Shown: one piece after another, positions 7,650-16,468 of the stretch
Layout of the letters: the number at the start of each line of letters is the position of its first letter
How positions within the stretch are numbered: position 1 is the stretch's first letter
NCBI GenBank assembly: GCA_031409875.1
Contig: JANNYB010000078.1
Location: 1-43,635 of the forward strand
Direction of reading: 5' to 3'
From: CALMEH01 sp031409875
GTDB taxonomy: Bacteria > Acidobacteriota > Blastocatellia > Pyrinomonadales > Pyrinomonadaceae
DNA length: 43,635 nucleotides
The notes under the pieces: generated by a model
The model's input: the letters and a program-made list of their open reading frames with translations, nothing else
What the model was told of the DNA's origin: nothing
Database searches by the model: none
Made by a program: the position numbers and the translations under genes

Positions 7650-9137
7650 ATGGAAGCCGTCAAAGTTCGTGAAAATGGCAAAGTAGAAGTAAAAACACCG
7701 CAATTACCCGTGGTAGTAGTTGCCGATGAAATTGAAAATAAAACCGCGCCGAATGATTCTAAAAACTCGAAAAAGTGGCTTATCCGAATCGGTTTTTTGT
7801 CGGTTGTGGCGTTAATCAGCGTTTCAATTCTTTGGTATTATTCGCGCCCGACCAAAGTTGTTTTAGTCCAGCTAAAACAGGCAAACATTACTGAAACAAT
7901 TACGAGCAGCGGCAGAGTCGGCGGAATTACGGAAACAAATGTCGGCTCGCAATCGCAAGGAATTGTCCAACAATTATTTGTTGCAGAAGGCGCAGAAGTC
8001 ATTCGTGGACAACAACTTGCGCTGATCAAAAACGATGTTGCCGAAGCCCAAGTTTTGCAGGCTCAAGCCGCTTTAAATACTGCCCAAACTCAACTTCAAC
8101 AAGTTTCACGCGGCTCGTTAGCTTCTGATATTGATGCGGTGATTGAACAAGTCCGACAAGCTCAAGCGCAAGTTGAGCAACAAAACGCCGCAATTGTTCG
8201 GGAGCAAAAAAATGTCTTGCAAGCTCGTGCGCTTTTGGCTCAATTTGAAGAGGAACGCGATTTGGCAAGAAAGGAACTTGATCGCAGTTCGAGTTTGGTC
8301 AAGGACGGCGTTATTTCACGGTCTGAATATGATAAATCGGTAACAACTTTTCGCGTGGCGGAAAAGAAAGTTACCGCCCAAAAGCAAGGAATTGCTTTAG
8401 CACAATCGGGCGTTATATCGGCTCAAGCAGGTTTGAAATCGGCACAGGCGAACGTCCGAACGCAGCAGGCACGACTGCGGACAATTCAATTCGGGGCGAG
8501 ACCGGAAGATATTTCCGTGGCTAAACAACGAGTTTTGGAAGCTGAAAAAGCACTCGGCGTGGCTCAAGAACAAGCGGCAAATGCCAACGTAATCGCGCCT
8601 TTTGCCGGAACTGTTACCAAAATCAATTCCGAAGCAGGTCAAACAGTTAGTTCAACAGGCGTTCTAACTTTGGTTAGTAGTTCGTTGGAAATTCGTCTGG
8701 ATGTTGACGAAAGCAATCTTTCATCATTAAAAGTTGGGCAAAAAGCCGTCATTTCTTCGGGAGCATTTTCTGATAATAGTTTTGACGGAGAAGTTTCCGA
8801 ACTCGGTGCGGCGGTTGACCAAACGCGCGGAACTATCGAAATAAAAGTGATTCCGAATCAATCGCCCGAATGGTTGCGCCCGGGGCAAACGGTTGATGTC
8901 AATATCATTACCGCTGAAAATATCAATCGTCTTTTAGTGCCGCAAACGGCTTTGGTTCGTTCAGGCGATGACACGGTTGTTTTTATAATTGTGGATGGAA
9001 AAGTTGCACAAAAAGTAGTTGAAACTCGTCCGATTACCAAAGACGGCGTGCCGATTATTTCAGGTTTAACGGCGGAAGAATTCATTATCAGCAATGCTTC
9101 GGCGGTTAAGATCGGCGATAAAGTTCAATCTAAATAA
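7650..9137 (+). CDS. HlyD/MacA-type periplasmic adaptor of an ABC exporter
   Basis: A protein of 495 residues: cytoplasmic N-terminal tail, one membrane helix at about 44-64 (IRIGFLSVVALISVSILWYY), a split biotinyl-lipoyl domain (GIVQQLFVAEGAEVIRGQ and VIAPFAGTVTKINSEAGQTV), a long alpha-helical hairpin rich in Gln and Ala (about 150-300) and beta-barrel domains. It would bridge the inner-membrane transporter to an outer-membrane channel, as DevB or MacA do. No outer-membrane factor lies in this cluster, so it may use a distant TolC. The ribosome binding site is AAGGAA. The permease follows after 4 bp and the ATPase after that, forming one transport operon at the end of the stress island. Substrate unknown. 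Confidence 0.88.
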   Translation: MEAVKVRENGKVEVKTPQLPVVVVADEIENKTAPNDSKNSKKWLIRIGFLSVVALISVSILWYYSRPTKVVLVQLKQANITETITSSGRVGGITETNVGSQSQGIVQQLFVAEGAEVIRGQQLALIKNDVAEAQVLQAQAALNTAQTQLQQVSRGSLASDIDAVIEQVRQAQAQVEQQNAAIVREQKNVLQARALLAQFEEERDLARKELDRSSSLVKDGVISRSEYDKSVTTFRVAEKKVTAQKQGIALAQSGVISAQAGLKSAQANVRTQQARLRTIQFGARPEDISVAKQRVLEAEKALGVAQEQAANANVIAPFAGTVTKINSEAGQTVSSTGVLTLVSSSLEIRLDVDESNLSSLKVGQKAVISSGAFSDNSFDGEVSELGAAVDQTRGTIEIKVIPNQSPEWLRPGQTVDVNIITAENINRLLVPQTALVRSGDDTVVFIIVDGKVAQKVVETRPITKDGVPIISGLTAEEFIISNASAVKIGDKVQSK

Positions 9138-9141
9138 TACG

Positions 9142-10404
9142 ATGAAATCATTTTTTAATCTCTTCATTTCAGCCATTATTCCGAGAGCGCGGCGGTTTGA
9201 ATTTCAGGTCGCTATGCGGCATCTACTTTCGGGCGGCTGGCAAACTCTGATGACGATAAGTGCTGTTACGACAGGCGTTATCATCGTTATTTTTATTACT
9301 TGTCTGATTTTTGGTTTGCAAGATAGAATTTCGGTACTTTTGACGAATGCCATTCCGCACATCACGATCAAAGTCGCTAATCCGACACCTAAAACTTTAG
9401 AAGATAAATCGTTGACTTCGAGCAAAATCGAACAGCAAGCACCGCAACTAAAATTGATAGATAATTGGGAACAAATCGTCAGCACAGTCAGCAAATTGCC
9501 CAATGTCAAAGCGATTGCACCGATTGTTACAGGGCAAGGTTTTGCGTCAAAAGGTGCGAATCCAAAAGGCGTTTCGGTCATCGGTGCTGATCCTGTTCTC
9601 CAAGATTTGGTAACACCCATTACGCCCGACTTAATTGCCGGAAAATATCAAGGTTTGGGAAGTGATGAAATCGTCATTGATAACCAACTTGCAATAGATT
9701 TGAATGTTGCGGTCGGTGATCGAATTCGTTTAAATTCAAGTATCGGCGTTTCTGAATCCCTAACCGTGGCAGGTATTTACAGTTCCGGGCAAGGGCGCGG
9801 AAGTGTCTATATTACGTTGCGAAACGGGCAAAGTTTTTTTGGCTACGGCACTTCGGTAAATGCAATCTATGTCAAGGTTTATGACATTTATGATGTTGAC
9901 AGCGTCGCTAATTCAATAATGGCGTTGCTGCCCTATGAAGCCAGACCTTGGACGGCGGATTTTGGTTCATTTTTGACTAATATGAATGTGATGGGAGCTT
10001 CCGCATATCTTATTTCAGCCTTTAGTTTGATTGCCTCAGCCTTTTCAATCGCCGCCGTTTTGATTGTTTCAGTCTTGCAAAAATCGCAACAAATCGGGAT
10101 TTTGAAAAGTATGGGCGCAAAACAATCGCAAATTTTACGGATTTTTGTATATGAAGGTTTAGGTGTGGCGATTTTCGGCAGTAGTTTAGGAGCAATTATC
10201 GGAACTTTAGTCGTTTTTTTACTTGGACTTTTGACGCGACCTTCAACCCAAATTGGCAAACCGCCCGACCAACTTTTTCCAGTCAAAATTTTACCGACAT
10301 ATATTGCGTTGGCAGTTGTCGCGGCAATTATTACGACCGTCATTGCCTCCGTGCTTCCGGCAAGACGAGCGGCGAAACTAAACCCTGTGGATGTAATGCG
10401 TTAA
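9142..10404 (+). CDS. FtsX/MacB-type ABC exporter permease
   Basis: A 420-residue inner-membrane permease of the LolCE/MacB/DevC group. It has one N-terminal membrane helix (about 36-58), a large periplasmic domain, and three C-terminal helices ending in LPARRAAKLNPVDVMR, the classical FtsX-domain finish. The phrase IGILKSMGAKQSQILRIF is the cytoplasmic loop that couples to the ATPase. The open frame extends to 9094, but that start lies inside the adaptor gene; ATG 9142, 4 bp after the adaptor stop, is preferred. With its neighbours it forms a tripartite, ATP-driven exporter. Such systems move lipids, lipoproteins or peptides outward, and this substrate cannot be read from the sequence. Confidence 0.87.
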   Translation: MKSFFNLFISAIIPRARRFEFQVAMRHLLSGGWQTLMTISAVTTGVIIVIFITCLIFGLQDRISVLLTNAIPHITIKVANPTPKTLEDKSLTSSKIEQQAPQLKLIDNWEQIVSTVSKLPNVKAIAPIVTGQGFASKGANPKGVSVIGADPVLQDLVTPITPDLIAGKYQGLGSDEIVIDNQLAIDLNVAVGDRIRLNSSIGVSESLTVAGIYSSGQGRGSVYITLRNGQSFFGYGTSVNAIYVKVYDIYDVDSVANSIMALLPYEARPWTADFGSFLTNMNVMGASAYLISAFSLIASAFSIAAVLIVSVLQKSQQIGILKSMGAKQSQILRIFVYEGLGVAIFGSSLGAIIGTLVVFLLGLLTRPSTQIGKPPDQLFPVKILPTYIALAVVAAIITTVIASVLPARRAAKLNPVDVMR

Positions 10405-10413
10405 GGAGTTGGA

Positions 10414-11199
10414 ATGCAAGAAGAAACTGTCAAGATTCCGATTCAAAAAACCTCAACCAATGGCTCAAAAAAGTCGGCAGATTCTCGGATTGTGATTGAA
10501 ACACGCGAGTTGGAAAAAACCTATCTCGGAAAAGTCAACATTCCTGTTCTACACGGGATAAATCTGCAAATCAGGGAACGCGAATTTGTCGCCATCATCG
10601 GACAATCGGGCAGCGGAAAATCAACTTTGCTCAATATTCTCGGTGCTTTGGACGTGCCAACAGGTGGAACAGTTCTGGTCAATGGCGTTGATATTTCAAC
10701 GCTTGATGAAGATGGATTAGCAATTCTCCGTAGCGAAGAAATCGGCTTTATTTTCCAAGCTCATTTTCTGCTTAATGAATTCACCTGTTTAGAAAATGCG
10801 CTGATGCCAATAACGATTCGGCACGGTGAAGCAGACGAAAAACAAACTTCAAGAGTTCTGCAACTACTTGATAGAGTTGGTCTTAGTAGCCAAATCAACA
10901 AACATCCCGACGAAATGAGTGGTGGACAAAATCAACGCTGTGCCATCGTCCGTTCCTTGGCAAATTCGCCAAAAATTATTCTTGCCGATGAACCGACAGG
11001 GAATCTTGACCGCAATTCGGGCGAAGAAGTTTTTGCCCTAATGCGTGAAATGAACCGTGAAAGCGGCGTAGCTTTTGTGATGATTACCCACGATGATCGT
11101 CTGGCTCAACAAGCAGACAGAATTTTTCTCATCGAAGACGGCGGCATTATCGAAATGAGCAAAGCAGACCACAGCCAAAAATTCGTAAGTAATGTTTAG
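10414..11199 (+). CDS. ABC exporter ATP-binding subunit (LolD/MacB/DevA type)
   Basis: A 261-residue ATPase. Walker A is GQSGSGKS at 63-70, the Q-loop lies in FIFQAHF near 113-119, the signature is MSGGQ at 168-172 (within DEMSGGQNQRCAIVR, slightly off the usual LSGGEQQR), Walker B is ILADEPTGNLD near 189-199, and the switch His is in MITHDD. A 25-residue hydrophilic N-terminal extension precedes the domain. The ribosome binding site GGAG lies 9 bp after the permease stop. It energises the transporter formed with the two preceding genes. The operon appears to end here; the next 80 bp have no clear hairpin terminator. Confidence 0.92.
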   Translation: MQEETVKIPIQKTSTNGSKKSADSRIVIETRELEKTYLGKVNIPVLHGINLQIREREFVAIIGQSGSGKSTLLNILGALDVPTGGTVLVNGVDISTLDEDGLAILRSEEIGFIFQAHFLLNEFTCLENALMPITIRHGEADEKQTSRVLQLLDRVGLSSQINKHPDEMSGGQNQRCAIVRSLANSPKIILADEPTGNLDRNSGEEVFALMREMNRESGVAFVMITHDDRLAQQADRIFLIEDGGIIEMSKADHSQKFVSNV

Positions 11200-11280
11200 T
11201 AAAAGTTAAATGGTTTAGAATTATTCTGCGGAAATAACATAAATTCATAGAGATCGGGTGAGAAAAACGGGAAGATTTAT

Positions 11281-11463
11281 ATGACAAAAAAAGCGTCACA
11301 TTTGAATCGAATAGCGATTATCGGTTGCGGTCACGTCGGCGCGACGAGTGCGTATGCAATTTTAATGAACGGCACGGTCGAAGAATTGGTCATCATTGAC
11401 GAGGACAACGAAATGCTGCACAGGGAAGTGATGGATTTACAGCACGCCGCTGTTTTCGATAAT
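11281..11463 (+). pseudogene. 5' fragment of an L-lactate/malate dehydrogenase gene
   Basis: The first about 60 residues (LNRIAIIGCGHVGATSAYAI, then EELVIIDEDNEMLHREVMDL) are the NAD-binding start of the lactate/malate dehydrogenase family: GxGxVG, the acidic end of strand 2 (IIDED) and the MDLQHA helix. The homology then stops. The frame stays open to 11673, but the residues after about 60 are the antisense of the fragment on the other strand. About 250 residues, including all catalytic ones, are missing. GGGAAG precedes the ATG, so the start itself looks functional. The product cannot be an active dehydrogenase. The break lies at roughly 11461-11480 and is shared with the next feature. Confidence 0.8.
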
Positions 11464-11469
11464 TCGGTT

Positions 11470-11646
11470 TTTTTGCCTTGTAAAAATGTAAATATTGGAT
11501 TCATTATAGGCATAATGAATCGGGACAACATACGGGTGCGAATCGCTCGCCAATCCCAGATGCCCGTAACCGACGCGCTGAAGAATTTTATTGCTGTCTT
11601 TGTCATCCATCTCTTCGACTTGAACCATCGTTTTAGCTTCAATCAT
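11470..11646 (-). pseudogene. 5' fragment of a pyridoxamine 5'-phosphate oxidase-family gene
   Basis: The minus strand from ATG 11646 reads MIEAKTMVQVEEMDD, then RVGYGHLGLASDSHPYVVPI and HYAYNESNIYIFT. This is the FMN-binding start of the small PNPOx-like flavin protein family (GHLA...PYVVPIHYAY). Homology ends after about 56 residues, at the junction with the dehydrogenase fragment, and the residual frame stops at 11437. GAGGG lies 12 nt before the ATG. It follows acetate kinase by 78 bp on the same strand, so it was probably once part of the xfp-ackA operon. The full family is about 140-160 residues, so most of the gene is lost. Confidence 0.7.
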
Positions 11647-11724
11647 TGTTTTAGTTTCCCTCGTCTGTTTTAAGAATTTAATTTCTCGTTTGTAATAAAT
11701 TTTTCCAATTCAAATCCGCCGCAT

Positions 11725-12972
11725 TTAATTTTTTGAATCATCTTTACTGATTAGCCTGGTCGCGTCGCGGGCAATCAGCAGTTCCTCATTGGTCGGAATA
11801 ACAAAAACTTTGAGCCGCGCCGCGTCTTTGTTGATGATTCCTTCGCGCCCGTTAACGAATTCCTCGTTAAGCTGCGGTTTAATCTCGATTCCCATCCACA
11901 ATAAATTTTCGCAGATTTTCGCTCGTATTTCCGGCGAATTTTCGCCGATGCCGCCCGTGAAAATAATTGCGTCCGCGCCGTTCATTGCCGCCAAATATGA
12001 ACCGATATACTTAGCTGTCCGATAACAAAAGATTTCGATAGCGAGCCGCGCCCGGCGGTCGTTATTTTCGCCCGCTTCAGCAACGAGTTCGCGCATATCG
12101 TTCGTCAAACCGGAAATCCCCAAAAGCCCCGATTGTTTATTAACCAGCGATTCGATTTCCTGCGCCGACAAGCCTTCTTTAGCGGCGATAAAATCAATGA
12201 TCGCCGGATCGAAATCCCCGGAGCGCGTTCCCATCACCAAACCTTCGAGCGGTGTCATTCCCATCGAAGTATCAATTGATTTGCCGCCTTTAATCGCCGT
12301 CGCCGAACAGCCGTTGCCGAGATGCAAACTGATGATATTCACTTTTTCGCGCTCAATTTTTTCCAATTGGCGATAGCGATAAGCAACGTAACGATGCGAA
12401 GTGCCGTGAAAACCGTAGCGGCGGATTTTGTGGCGACGGTAAAGTTGATACGGCAGCGCGTAAAGAAACGATTTTTCGGGCAAAGTCTGGTGAAAAGCCG
12501 TGTCGAAAACGGCGACTTGCGCGATGCTTTTCCCGAAAATTTCGACGGCGGCGCGAATTCCTTTGATGTTTGCCGGATTATGAAGCGGCGCAAGTTCAAT
12601 GCAGTCTTCGATGCCGCGTAAAATTTCGTCAGTGATAATTACCGATTCGGTAAAGCGTTCGCCGCCGTGGACGACGCGATGACCGACGGCGTGAATGTCG
12701 TCGAGGCTTTTGATTTGTTCAATTTCCGACGCTTCCGACGCAATCCAGCGGACAATCGCCTCCACCGCCGAGCGAATATCTTTAATCGGCGCGGCTGAAC
12801 GCTGCGGCATTTTTCCTTCGGCGGTAAAAGTAATAATCGCCGCGCCGCCGATGCGCTCAATCTGTCCGTGCGCCAAACGCTGATCAGTATTGTTTGCAAT
12901 GCGCTCCAAATCGGTCGCCATCAACTGAAATTTGAGCGACGAACTGCCGCAATTTAGCACCAAAATATTCAT
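11725..12972 (-). CDS. ackA: Acetate kinase
   Basis: Converts acetyl phosphate and ADP to acetate and ATP in the cytoplasm. The protein is 415 residues, near the usual 400. Family signatures are present in order: MNILVLNCGSSSLKF at the start (phosphate-binding Asn and GSSS), GHRVVHGGERF, FDTAFHQTLPEKSFLYALP, RRYGFHGTSHRYV (the FHGxSH active-site block), LHLGNGCSATAIKGGKSIDT and MGMTPLEGLVMGTRSGDFDP, then FTGGIGENSPEIR. It lies downstream of phosphoketolase on the same strand, so the pair can make ATP from sugar phosphates through acetyl phosphate. No clear ribosome binding site precedes the ATG. The gene between it and xfp may be an insertion into the operon. Confidence 0.97.
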   Translation of the reverse strand: MNILVLNCGSSSLKFQLMATDLERIANNTDQRLAHGQIERIGGAAIITFTAEGKMPQRSAAPIKDIRSAVEAIVRWIASEASEIEQIKSLDDIHAVGHRVVHGGERFTESVIITDEILRGIEDCIELAPLHNPANIKGIRAAVEIFGKSIAQVAVFDTAFHQTLPEKSFLYALPYQLYRRHKIRRYGFHGTSHRYVAYRYRQLEKIEREKVNIISLHLGNGCSATAIKGGKSIDTSMGMTPLEGLVMGTRSGDFDPAIIDFIAAKEGLSAQEIESLVNKQSGLLGISGLTNDMRELVAEAGENNDRRARLAIEIFCYRTAKYIGSYLAAMNGADAIIFTGGIGENSPEIRAKICENLLWMGIEIKPQLNEEFVNGREGIINKDAARLKVFVIPTNEELLIARDATRLISKDDSKN

Positions 12973-12983
12973 GTAATGATATG

Positions 12984-13002
12984 GCTTTGCACCAAAAGTG
13001 CT
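12984..13002. repeat. 19-bp direct repeat, copy 1 (flank of the HEPN-like gene)
   Basis: GCTTTGCACCAAAAGTGCT matches the copy at 13971-13989 at 17 of 19 positions in the same orientation. This copy lies in the leader of ackA and contains a small palindrome, GCAC-caaaa-GTGC. Confidence 0.65.
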
Positions 13003-13044
13003 GGATTATGCACTGATAAGACTTCTTAAAACTGGTTCTGTGAA

Positions 13045-13923
13045 TTACTCTTTCTCGTTTTGTTTACTCTTTTGAAGACGAATTTGTTCAGCCTGAAGAA
13101 TTGGTATTATTATCTCATCTGGTCCAATTATAAAGGGAGATATAATACCATCACGAGGTTTTAAAGTATGAACAAAACCAATTCCTTCTTTAAATCTCAT
13201 AACTAAAAAGCCAACAGTAAATTGTTCTACTAGCGTAAAAAGATTAAACCAAACATTATTCAGATATTCTCTAATTGTTAAATTTTCAACCCAATGCGGA
13301 ACGATAACTTGTGTTTTTCCATTGACCGTTGTTTTAGCAACAAGAAATGCCTTATCATCTAAACCGCCGTCTTTGTAATGATTTAATTTATCACGAGCGT
13401 CTATTGCCATTTCTAACCACGGTCTATGGTCAACCAGTAACCAATCTTTTACAATAATTCCGTGTTTCTCCCATTTCTTGGGAAGATTATTCTTCATTGC
13501 CTTTATAACTGCTCCGCCTTTATCACCAAATGTATGTAAATAAGGAAAACCATTTCCAATAATTGCACGAGGAAACTTTGCTAAATAATCTAAAGTGCTT
13601 TTTAATTGCACTAAAAATTCATCGACCTCCAAAGCTAAATCTTGTGAATAGCTTATATGTTGTAAATCAAGTTTTTCAATAGGCTCATTATTTTCTTCAA
13701 TTTTTATCAATGCGTCCTCGATTTCTTCATACCTCTGCTTGTGCTTCCATACAGCTACTAATTTTTTTGCTATTAATAAGAGTTCTTTCACAAATTCAAT
13801 AAATTCTTCATCTGTAAAATCTGTTGAATCTTGAGCAATCCTCATCATCGTAAAAACAAATCTTTGATTAATATAACCATTTGGAGTAGGGTCGTTGAAT
13901 AAATTTTCATATCTAATCGGCAT
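13045..13923 (-). CDS. Unrecognised AT-rich protein with RxxxxH (HEPN-like) motif
   Basis: A soluble, mostly helical protein of about 292 residues. I do not recognise a named family over its full length. It has a helical N-terminal half (EFVKELLLIAKKLVAVWKHK, an acidic linker, then EVDEFLVQLKSTLDYLAKFP) and a motif RDKLNH at residues 177-182. R-x4-H with an acidic residue after Arg is the catalytic pattern of HEPN-fold RNases. It is followed by a beta-rich part (TTVNGKTQVIVPHWVENLTI) and a charged tail. ATG 13923 is preferred over the longer frame to 14016, which would run into xfp. A sampled line is about 27% GC against about 60% in xfp. With the flanking repeats this suggests acquisition. 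A defence or toxin role is only inference. Confidence 0.7.
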   Translation of the reverse strand: MPIRYENLFNDPTPNGYINQRFVFTMMRIAQDSTDFTDEEFIEFVKELLLIAKKLVAVWKHKQRYEEIEDALIKIEENNEPIEKLDLQHISYSQDLALEVDEFLVQLKSTLDYLAKFPRAIIGNGFPYLHTFGDKGGAVIKAMKNNLPKKWEKHGIIVKDWLLVDHRPWLEMAIDARDKLNHYKDGGLDDKAFLVAKTTVNGKTQVIVPHWVENLTIREYLNNVWFNLFTLVEQFTVGFLVMRFKEGIGFVHTLKPRDGIISPFIIGPDEIIIPILQAEQIRLQKSKQNEKE

Positions 13924-13970
13924 AGTAGTATTTTCAGTTTTTAATTCTAGCAACAATATATCAGAAAATA

Positions 13971-13989
13971 GCTTTGCCCTAAAAGTGCT
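13971..13989. repeat. 19-bp direct repeat, copy 2 (flank of the HEPN-like gene)
   Basis: GCTTTGCCCTAAAAGTGCT is the partner of the copy at 12984-13002 (17 of 19). It abuts the xfp stop codon at 13989-13991. The two copies bracket a 987-bp unit that contains only the HEPN-like gene. Confidence 0.65.
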
Positions 13990-16373
13990 TAAATTTGCAG
14001 ATACGTCCATTTCCAATCGCGGATTTCCGGCAGGTCGTCGCCGTATTCGTTGATATATTCTTTATGTTCGATAAGTTTCTCGCGCATTTTTTGTTTGACG
14101 TGCGCTCCGGGGTTTTCTAATTGGGGAACTCGCTCGATAACGTCCATCACTAGATGAAATCGGTCTAAATCGTTTAAGACAACCATATCGAACGGCGTAG
14201 TTGTCGTGCCTTCTTCCTTGTAGCCGCGAACGTGGATGTTGTCGTGATTCGTCCGCCGATAAGTTAGGCGATGAATCAGCCACGGGTAGCCGTGAAAAGC
14301 AAAAATTAAGGGTTTGTCGGTGGTAAAAATCGAATCAAAATCGGCATCGGAAAGTCCGTGCGGATGTTCTTTTACGGGCTGAAGTTTCATCAAATTAACG
14401 ACATTAACGACACGGATTTTTAGGCTCGGAAATTCCTGTCGCAAAATATCTACTGCCGCTAAAGTTTCCAGCGTCGGCACATCACCCGCGCAAACCATGA
14501 CAACATCCGGCTCACCATTTTGATCGTTGCTCGCCCATTGCCAAATACCAATTCCCGCCGCGCAGTGTTTCGCCGCCGCGTCCATATCGAGATACTGCAA
14601 AGATGGTTTTTTGCCCGCAATTATTACGTTGACGTAGTTTTTGCTCCGCAAACAATGGTCGGCGACGGACAGTAAGGTGTTGGCATCGGGCGGCAGATAG
14701 ACGCGCACAACTTCGGCTTTTTTGTTAATAACGTGGTCAATAAATCCAGGGTCTTGATGCGAAAAACCGTTATGATCCTGTCCCCAAACGTGCGAGGTGA
14801 GCAGATAATTTAAGGATGCAATCGGTTTCCGCCAAGGAATCTGCCGAGTTACTTTCAGCCATTTGGCGTGCTGGTTGAACATCGAATCAATAATGTGAAT
14901 AAAGGCTTCATAACACGAAAAAAGTCCGTGCCGTCCGGTCAATAAATAACCTTCGAGCCAACCTTGGCAAAGATGTTCGCTCAAAACTTCCATCACGCGA
15001 CCGTCGGGCGCAAGATGGTCATCCGACGGGAAAACGCCTTCCGTCCATATTCGGTTCGTCGCTTCAAATACAGCATTCAACCGATTCGAGGCGGTTTCGT
15101 CGGGACCGAAAATGCGAAAGTTTTTATGGTCGTCGTTGAGCCGCATCACATCGCGCAAAAAGCCGCCCAAGACGCGGGTCGCTTCGGCGTTTGTTGCGGC
15201 GGGTTTGGAAACTTCCACCGCATATTCGGAGAAATTCGGCATTTCCAAATCTTTGAGCAATTTTCCGCCGTTGGTGTGTGGATTCATTCCCATACGCTTT
15301 ACGCCTTTCGGCGCGAGTTCCTGCAATTCAGGGATGAGTTTTCCGTTCGCGTCGAAAAGTTCTTCGGGTTTGTAGCTTCGCATCCATTCTTCTAGCTGTC
15401 GCAAATGTTCGGGATTTGTCGCCAATTTATCGAGCGGCACTTGATGCGAGCGAAACGAATTTTCAGTCGGCAAATTATCAACAAACTCCGGTCCCGTCCA
15501 GCCTTTCGGCGAGCGCAAAACAATCATCGGATAAATCGGGCGCGTCGTAAATCCACTCTCCCTTGCTTCGGCTTGAATATTTTTGATTTCAGCGAGAACA
15601 GTATCAAGCGTTTCCGCCATCTTTTCGTGCATCAATTCAGGATTGTCGCCTTCAACAAAATACGGTTTATGACCGTAACCGCTTATTAAATTCGTCAATT
15701 CTTCACGGCTTAGACGAGCCAAAACAGTCGGACTGGCGATTTTATAACCGTTCAAATGCAGTATCGGCAAAACCATTCCGTCACGCGCCGGATTGATAAA
15801 TTTGTTGGAATGCCAGCTTGCCGCCAATGCTCCGGTTTCGGCTTCGCCGTCGCCAATGACACACGCGGCAATTAAATCCGGATTATCAAAAACCGCGCCG
15901 TAAGCGTGCGCCAGAGAATAACCGAGTTCACCGCCTTCGTGAATCGAACCGGGTGTTTCGGGCGCGACGTGGCTCGGAATTCCGCCGGGAAACGAAAACT
16001 GCTTGAATAATTTTTGGATACCGTCAGCGTTCTGCGAAATATTTGGATAAACTTCGCTGTAAGTTCCTTCGAGGTAAGTGTTGGCAACGATTCCGGGTCC
16101 GCCGTGTCCGGGACCGGCAATATAAATGACATTCAAATCGTTCATCTTAATCAGCCGATTCAGATGAACATAGATGAAATTCAGTCCCGGCGTTGTTCCC
16201 CAATGTCCGAGCAGGCGCGGCTTGACGTGTTCGATTTTAAGCGGTTCACGCAGCAGCGGATTGTCGAACAGATAAATCTGCCCGACCGATAAATAATTTG
16301 CCGCCCGCCAGTAAGCATTTATTTTTCGGATTTCATCCGCGCTCAACAATTGTTCGTTTTTAATTTCATTCAT
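13989..16373 (-). CDS. xfp: Xylulose-5-phosphate/fructose-6-phosphate phosphoketolase
   Basis: A thiamine-diphosphate enzyme that splits xylulose 5-phosphate (or fructose 6-phosphate) with phosphate to acetyl phosphate and an aldose phosphate in the cytoplasm. At 794 residues it is the standard length. Visible blocks are GHWGTTPGLNFIYVHLNR (56-73), AGPGHGGPG (86-94), the ThDP/Mg motif GDGEAETG followed by LAASWHSNKFINP (174-194), LHLNGYKI, and later HNGFSHQDPGFIDH. Acetyl phosphate from this enzyme feeds acetate kinase downstream on the same strand, forming a bifid-type shunt that gives ATP without the lower half of glycolysis. A sigma-54-like promoter is seen at 16454-16468. Confidence 0.97.
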   Translation of the reverse strand: MNEIKNEQLLSADEIRKINAYWRAANYLSVGQIYLFDNPLLREPLKIEHVKPRLLGHWGTTPGLNFIYVHLNRLIKMNDLNVIYIAGPGHGGPGIVANTYLEGTYSEVYPNISQNADGIQKLFKQFSFPGGIPSHVAPETPGSIHEGGELGYSLAHAYGAVFDNPDLIAACVIGDGEAETGALAASWHSNKFINPARDGMVLPILHLNGYKIASPTVLARLSREELTNLISGYGHKPYFVEGDNPELMHEKMAETLDTVLAEIKNIQAEARESGFTTRPIYPMIVLRSPKGWTGPEFVDNLPTENSFRSHQVPLDKLATNPEHLRQLEEWMRSYKPEELFDANGKLIPELQELAPKGVKRMGMNPHTNGGKLLKDLEMPNFSEYAVEVSKPAATNAEATRVLGGFLRDVMRLNDDHKNFRIFGPDETASNRLNAVFEATNRIWTEGVFPSDDHLAPDGRVMEVLSEHLCQGWLEGYLLTGRHGLFSCYEAFIHIIDSMFNQHAKWLKVTRQIPWRKPIASLNYLLTSHVWGQDHNGFSHQDPGFIDHVINKKAEVVRVYLPPDANTLLSVADHCLRSKNYVNVIIAGKKPSLQYLDMDAAAKHCAAGIGIWQWASNDQNGEPDVVMVCAGDVPTLETLAAVDILRQEFPSLKIRVVNVVNLMKLQPVKEHPHGLSDADFDSIFTTDKPLIFAFHGYPWLIHRLTYRRTNHDNIHVRGYKEEGTTTTPFDMVVLNDLDRFHLVMDVIERVPQLENPGAHVKQKMREKLIEHKEYINEYGDDLPEIRDWKWTYLQI

Positions 16374-16453
16374 AAGTGTTTTTTACCAATTTTCACTTTG
16401 TCGCAAACATTCCTGCCAAAGCGCGAGTATTAATCAATGATTAATTATTTCCA

Positions 16454-16468
16454 GCAATTTCAGCTCCT
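16454..16468 (-). promoter_or_regulatory. Predicted sigma-54 promoter for xfp-ackA
   Basis: The minus strand reads AGGAGCTGAAATTGC followed by T. It keeps GG and TTGCW at exact spacing with C at position 6, and has the same AGGA opening as the element at 5058. The predicted start near 16442 gives a leader of about 69 nt before the xfp ATG at 16373. The rest of the gap 16374-16606 shows no gene. Confidence 0.42.

Noticed and set aside
16403..16418. Second sigma-54-like element before xfp (TGGCAGGAATGTTTGC on the minus strand)
   Set aside because: The GG-to-GC spacing is one base too long, so the element at 16454-16468 is preferred.
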